A DNA stretch of 8,861 nt. It comes from Bacillota bacterium (GTDB lineage: Bacteria; Bacillota; Clostridia; Lachnospirales; CAG-274). The notes under the pieces were generated by a model. The model saw only the letters and a program-made list of their open reading frames with translations, was not told the DNA's origin and made no database searches. Location: positions 1 to 8,861 of the forward strand of contig JAGAHK010000447.1 in the NCBI GenBank assembly GCA_017627115.1, in the 5' to 3' direction. The position numbers were made by a program, and so were the translations under genes. Below are positions 6,170-8,861 of this stretch, piece after piece (the stretch's first letter is position 1; every line of letters starts with the position of its first letter).

Positions 6170-6222
6170 AAAGAGAGAGATTTTGTTTTTGAAATCAGCG
6201 TTTCCACAAAAAGGTGAAAAAA

Positions 6223-6936
6223 ATGTTCAGGATAGTTTTATGTGACGACCAGCGCGAGATACTGCTTGCGATACAAAAATATACAGACAGCATACTTGAA
6301 AACACGGAGCATACCTGCCGTGCGTTTACAAAACCTTCGCAGCTTCTTGCCGCCGATATTGCCGACACCGACCTTTTTATACTCGATATAGGTATGCCCG
6401 AGACGGACGGGTTTGAGCTTTCGCTTAAAATAAGAGAGAAATGCGGCAAAGCGAAGATAATTTTTCTGACATCCGAGACCGACCGTGTTTTTGACGGCTA
6501 CAAATACCGTGCCTTTCGTTTTATTGCAAAAGGCGATAACGAGGCTCTTAAAGAGGGCATTTTATCCGCCCTGCCCCGTATTTCTGAAAAACGCATAGAC
6601 CTTAATCTCAAAAAAAGCGGTCATATAAGGGCGGCGTTGGGCGAGATAATCTATTTTGAGTACAATCTGCGTGTGATGACCGTATGGTTTGCGGACGGAG
6701 GATATGAAATGACGGGCGGCAAACTTTCCGACCTTGCCGCAAAACTCGAACCCCTCGGTTTTGTATGCGTGCACCGTTCGTTTCTTGTAAATATGGCGCA
6801 TATAAAAAGTTTTGAAAAGGCGGATATAGTGCTTTCAAACGGCGCAAAAATAGGCATGGGCACAAAGACCTCCGCCGTAAAGCAGATAAAACAGCGGTAT
6901 TTTAAATTTTTGGAGGAGGATAAGTATGATAGATAA
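6223..6936 (+). CDS. AgrA/LytTR-type response regulator
   Basis: 237 aa from ATG at 6223, chosen because AAGGTG lies six bases upstream; a GTG at 6214 is in frame but overlaps that ribosome site. The receiver domain spans about residues 1-118, with acidic pair Asp8-Asp9, phospho-acceptor Asp55 (LFILDIGMPE), Thr83 (FLTSE) and Lys103 (FIAKGD), all the residues expected for phosphorylation. The LytTR DNA-binding domain spans about 125-232, with GEIIYFEYNLR and the conserved VHRSFLVNMAHI (183-194). LytTR domains insert beta strands into direct-repeat sites and usually activate virulence, competence or envelope genes. The partner is the kinase encoded immediately downstream, overlapping by 11 bases. 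Probable self-regulation comes from the repeat upstream of its promoter. Confidence 0.95.
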   Translation: MFRIVLCDDQREILLAIQKYTDSILENTEHTCRAFTKPSQLLAADIADTDLFILDIGMPETDGFELSLKIREKCGKAKIIFLTSETDRVFDGYKYRAFRFIAKGDNEALKEGILSALPRISEKRIDLNLKKSGHIRAALGEIIYFEYNLRVMTVWFADGGYEMTGGKLSDLAAKLEPLGFVCVHRSFLVNMAHIKSFEKADIVLSNGAKIGMGTKTSAVKQIKQRYFKFLEEDKYDR

Positions 6937-8215
6937 TATCATCTGGAGCATACTTGAATTTGCGGTCTGTCTTGCGGATATGCTTTTGCTTTTCCTGCTT
7001 GCCGCAAACCATACGGATGCCGAACTTACGCTTAAAAAGCTTTTTTATATATTTATTGCCGCAGCACTCGGGTTTCTGCGTGCGAGATTTTTCGGCATAC
7101 GCGAGCTTGCACCGCTTATAGGGATATTTATAGGCTGCTGTCTGTGCCGTTTTTGCGGCATGGCATGGTACAAAGCAGTCACGGTATCGCTTTTGTTTTT
7201 TGTTTTCACGGAAATGAGCGAGCTTTTCACAATGGGCATATTTACGCTTGTTCTGCGCGAAAAATACGATATATACGCACAGACTCCGCTTTTTAACCTT
7301 ACGGGGATAATCATATCAAGGCTCATCTTTTTTACGGCGGTAAAGCTGAATGCTCTGAAACTGCGGTATGATGCCCCTGCAAAACACCGTTTTCTGCTGA
7401 TGACGGGGCTTTTGCTGATAACTTTATGCACGGAGAGCCTTTGCATCAGCACACCTGCCGCAGACATGAACGAAAGGCTTGTTTTTGCCTTTATCTCGGT
7501 CGTGATGTTTGCCGCAGCGCTTATATTTATAATTATGTTCAACACGCTTGCGCTGTATTATACGGGTTATTACGAAACACAAAGCATAGCGGGCGTTTTA
7601 AGGGCGAACGAGGAGCTTTACATAAGCCTTGCAAACGGCAGCGAGGAGCTGCGCAGAACGGTACACGACTACAAAAACCACATTTTTACCGCCACGGAGC
7701 TGCTTGAACAAGACAAAAAGGACGAGGCTGTGCAGTATCTGAAAAAAATTGCGGGCGGGCTTGAAAAACCTTATAAGACATATCTTAAAAACAGTATTGC
7801 GGATATAGTTATAACACGCAAAGCGGAGATAGCCGAAAAGAAAGGCATTGAATTCAGTGCATCGGGCGTTTTGGGCGAAGTGGGCATAAGCCGCACGGAT
7901 ATTTCGTCCCTGCTTTCAAACCTGCTTGACAACGCAGCGGAAGCCGCCGAAAAATGCGAAAACGGCTATGTAAAGCTCAAGGCAAAGCTGCGCGGTGATT
8001 ATGTGTATATCTCCGTCACAAATCCCATTGCCGCACCGCCGATAATAAAAGACGGTGAGTTTGTAACAGACAAGCATGATGCACAGAACCACGGCATGGG
8101 CATAAAAATAATCAAAAATATCGTAAACAGATATGACGGCGAGTTTGATTTCAGCATAGAGGACGGCACAATGACGGTATATGTGCTGCTGAAGCCGAAG
8201 GAGTTGAACGAATGA
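6926..8215 (+). CDS. AgrC-like GHKL sensor histidine kinase
   Basis: 429 aa, ATG at 6926 with GGAGGA five bases upstream, inside the end of the regulator gene. The N-terminal half has about six or seven hydrophobic segments (about 5-27, 36-52, 62-78, 84-108, 124-144, 155-175, 184-211), the size and layout of the Agr-type sensor domain. The dimerisation helix carries VHDYKNH with phospho-acceptor His247. The ATPase domain has the N box LLSNLLDNAAEA (Asn332, Asp335, Asn336) and the G box NHGMGIKIIKNIV (388-400), as in the HATPase_c_5 group. It should autophosphorylate on His247 and pass phosphate to Asp55 of the regulator. Kinases of this group sense cyclic peptides in Agr systems, but no AgrB or AgrD gene is visible nearby, so the signal is unknown. 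Confidence 0.94.
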   Translation: MIDNIIWSILEFAVCLADMLLLFLLAANHTDAELTLKKLFYIFIAAALGFLRARFFGIRELAPLIGIFIGCCLCRFCGMAWYKAVTVSLLFFVFTEMSELFTMGIFTLVLREKYDIYAQTPLFNLTGIIISRLIFFTAVKLNALKLRYDAPAKHRFLLMTGLLLITLCTESLCISTPAADMNERLVFAFISVVMFAAALIFIIMFNTLALYYTGYYETQSIAGVLRANEELYISLANGSEELRRTVHDYKNHIFTATELLEQDKKDEAVQYLKKIAGGLEKPYKTYLKNSIADIVITRKAEIAEKKGIEFSASGVLGEVGISRTDISSLLSNLLDNAAEAAEKCENGYVKLKAKLRGDYVYISVTNPIAAPPIIKDGEFVTDKHDAQNHGMGIKIIKNIVNRYDGEFDFSIEDGTMTVYVLLKPKELNE

Positions 8216-8861
8216 AAAAGTCAAAAATAATACAGATGCTCTTTGTGCTGCTGACAATACTCTGCATTTGCGGCACCGTCAATGCCTATTCCGCAGACGG
8301 CGGCGAAGAGGAAAGCACAACGGAAGTATACGAAGAAAGCACGGAAACCACAAGCGAGACTATTTCGGAGACTATTTCGGAAACGACCTCCGAGACGGTT
8401 TCCGAGATCATTTCGGAAACAGTTTCCGAAACGGAAGATCCGACCGAAACGACAACGGGTGACAGCGCAGGCATAGATATCCCTTCGGATGCGTTAAGCA
8501 CGGAGGCAACTTCTAAAACCGCCGTTGAAGAGCTCGAAACAACAACACGGCAAACGACCGAAAAACCGACTGCGGAAACCACAACGGAAGCAACAACGGA
8601 AACCACAACGGAAACCGCAACGGAAACCACAACAAACAAAGCAGAACCCGTCACACAGCATCACGATCACTCCTCGGGCGGCGGAGGCGGAGGAGGCAGC
8701 GGCGGCACGGGCGGCGGTGTTTTCAGGAGCAATTTTTCGGAGCTTGCGGACAAGCAAAAGACCGAGACCGAAAGTGAAACGGAGATAACAACACAGTCGG
8801 CGTCAAACGGCATAAACAAAAAGCCAGATGAAAAATTCCTCAATATATTAAAGCAAAAAAA
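8212..8861 (+). CDS. Secreted Thr/Ser/Glu-rich repeat protein, partial
   Basis: ATG at 8212 overlaps the kinase stop (ATGA), and the frame stays open to the right edge (216 codons seen). Residues 1-25 are a classic signal peptide: KKSK, hydrophobic core, then VNA before YS, a likely signal-peptidase I site. The two Cys (18 and 20) lack a lipobox. The mature part is low complexity: SETx repeats (about 48-75), TETT repeats (about 121-140), a QHHDH cluster (149-153), a Gly-rich run (156-169), then a less biased segment NFSELADK and INKKPDEKFLNILKQK near the edge, which may begin a folded domain. Thr/Glu/Ser stretches of this sort act as extended spacers in surface proteins. Translational coupling to the kinase suggests it is part of the same signalling or output unit. 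The C-terminal domain outside the window would decide its role. Confidence 0.88.
   Translation, partial: MKKSKIIQMLFVLLTILCICGTVNAYSADGGEEESTTEVYEESTETTSETISETISETTSETVSEIISETVSETEDPTETTTGDSAGIDIPSDALSTEATSKTAVEELETTTRQTTEKPTAETTTEATTETTTETATETTTNKAEPVTQHHDHSSGGGGGGGSGGTGGGVFRSNFSELADKQKTETESETEITTQSASNGINKKPDEKFLNILKQK
8353..8436 (+). repeat. 12-bp coding tandem repeat encoding SETx
   Basis: Seven degenerate 12-bp units, each encoding Ser-Glu-Thr-Ile/Val or a close variant (first unit AGCGAGACTATT, second TCGGAGACTATT). Units differ mostly at third codon positions. Changes in whole units would keep the reading frame and alter only the spacer length. Confidence 0.85.
8572..8631 (+). repeat. 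12-bp coding tandem repeat encoding TETT
   Basis: Five 12-bp units close to ACGGAAACCACA, encoding Thr-Glu-Thr-Thr with single substitutions (two units carry GCA for a Thr codon, and the first begins GCG). They are more alike than the SETx units upstream, pointing to more recent expansion. The period keeps the reading frame. Confidence 0.85.

Larger units (their letters stand above)
5948..6222. other. Divergent control region between the two operons
   Basis: No gene of its own is visible in these 275 AT-rich bases. It holds the leftward promoter (5996-6024), the rightward promoter (6141-6169), a 14-bp direct repeat (6106-6139) just upstream of the rightward promoter, and a weak inverted repeat (6056-6074: TTGAATT, five bases, AAATCAA; six of seven pairs match). 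The inverted repeat lies about 30 bp upstream of the leftward -35 and could be an operator for the XRE protein, but it is AT-rich enough to arise by chance. Confidence 0.8.

Noticed and set aside
8265..8271. Lipobox at Cys18/Cys20 of the secreted protein
   Set aside because: Neither Cys is preceded by a small residue at -1 as lipoboxes need; the VNA site a few residues later fits signal peptidase I better.
8353..8631. CRISPR-like short repeats
   Set aside because: The units are contiguous 12-mers without spacers and are in frame within a coding region.
8286..8654. 122-codon Ser/Val-rich minus-strand frame and neighbouring Lys/Arg-, Phe/Cys- or Arg-rich frames
   Set aside because: They are shadows of the 12-bp repeats in the secreted protein. 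The plus-strand frame has a signal peptide, is coupled to the kinase gene and stays open to the edge.
6223..8861. AgrD-like peptide or AgrB gene
   Set aside because: The regulator, kinase and secreted-protein genes overlap, leaving no room for another gene between them. The secreted protein does not resemble AgrD, and the 5948-6222 gap shows no convincing start, ribosome site and small peptide.

Overview
The window looks like chromosomal DNA from a low-to-mid-GC Gram-positive Clostridia (Ruminococcus/Oscillospiraceae-like, probably a gut bacterium). The clues are strong AGGAG-type ribosome sites, extended -10 sigma-A promoters, DUF2975/XRE and DUF4173 membrane proteins, an AgrC/AgrA-type two-component pair, and a Thr/Glu-rich secreted protein. 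The taxonomic call is an inference from gene families and base usage only.

Layout. Positions 1-5947 are read on the minus strand and 6223-8861 on the plus strand, diverging from a 275-bp control region (5948-6222). The minus-strand side is a tight run of six genes in transcription order: a DUF2975 four-helix membrane protein (5453-5947), a 68-aa XRE/Cro repressor-like protein (5192-5398), an unrecognised membrane-anchored protein (4489-5199), a 683-codon polytopic protein with a C-terminal DUF4173 domain (2428-4479), a DUF6688-like membrane protein (1331-2425), and a four-helix protein with a BamE/SmpA-like tail (649-1305). A seventh minus-strand gene (1-543, running off the left edge) has its own strong promoter and encodes a PH-like membrane protein with a coiled-coil tail. 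The plus-strand side is a LytTR response regulator (6223-6936), a GHKL histidine kinase (6926-8215) and a secreted low-complexity protein (8212 to the right edge). All three are joined by overlaps and are probably one transcript.

How the genes may work together. DUF2975 membrane proteins commonly sit beside YozG-like XRE regulators, so the first two minus-strand genes look like a regulator/membrane-partner pair controlling an operon of uncharacterised envelope proteins. On the other side, the kinase and regulator resemble Agr-type peptide sensing, but no AgrB or AgrD is visible. The co-translated product is instead a signal-peptide-bearing Thr/Ser/Glu repeat protein.

Most notable observations: (1) the DUF2975 frame ends at a TAA, yet the next 13 codons in the same frame encode what looks like the normal family C-terminus, suggesting a single nonsense substitution; (2) the 683-codon DUF4173 frame contains an internal Shine-Dalgarno and ATG at 3966 that would yield a normal-length DUF4173 protein, and its extra N-terminus resembles the first five helices of the neighbouring DUF6688-like protein; (3) a near-perfect 14-bp direct repeat, two helical turns apart, abuts the promoter of the LytTR regulator gene.
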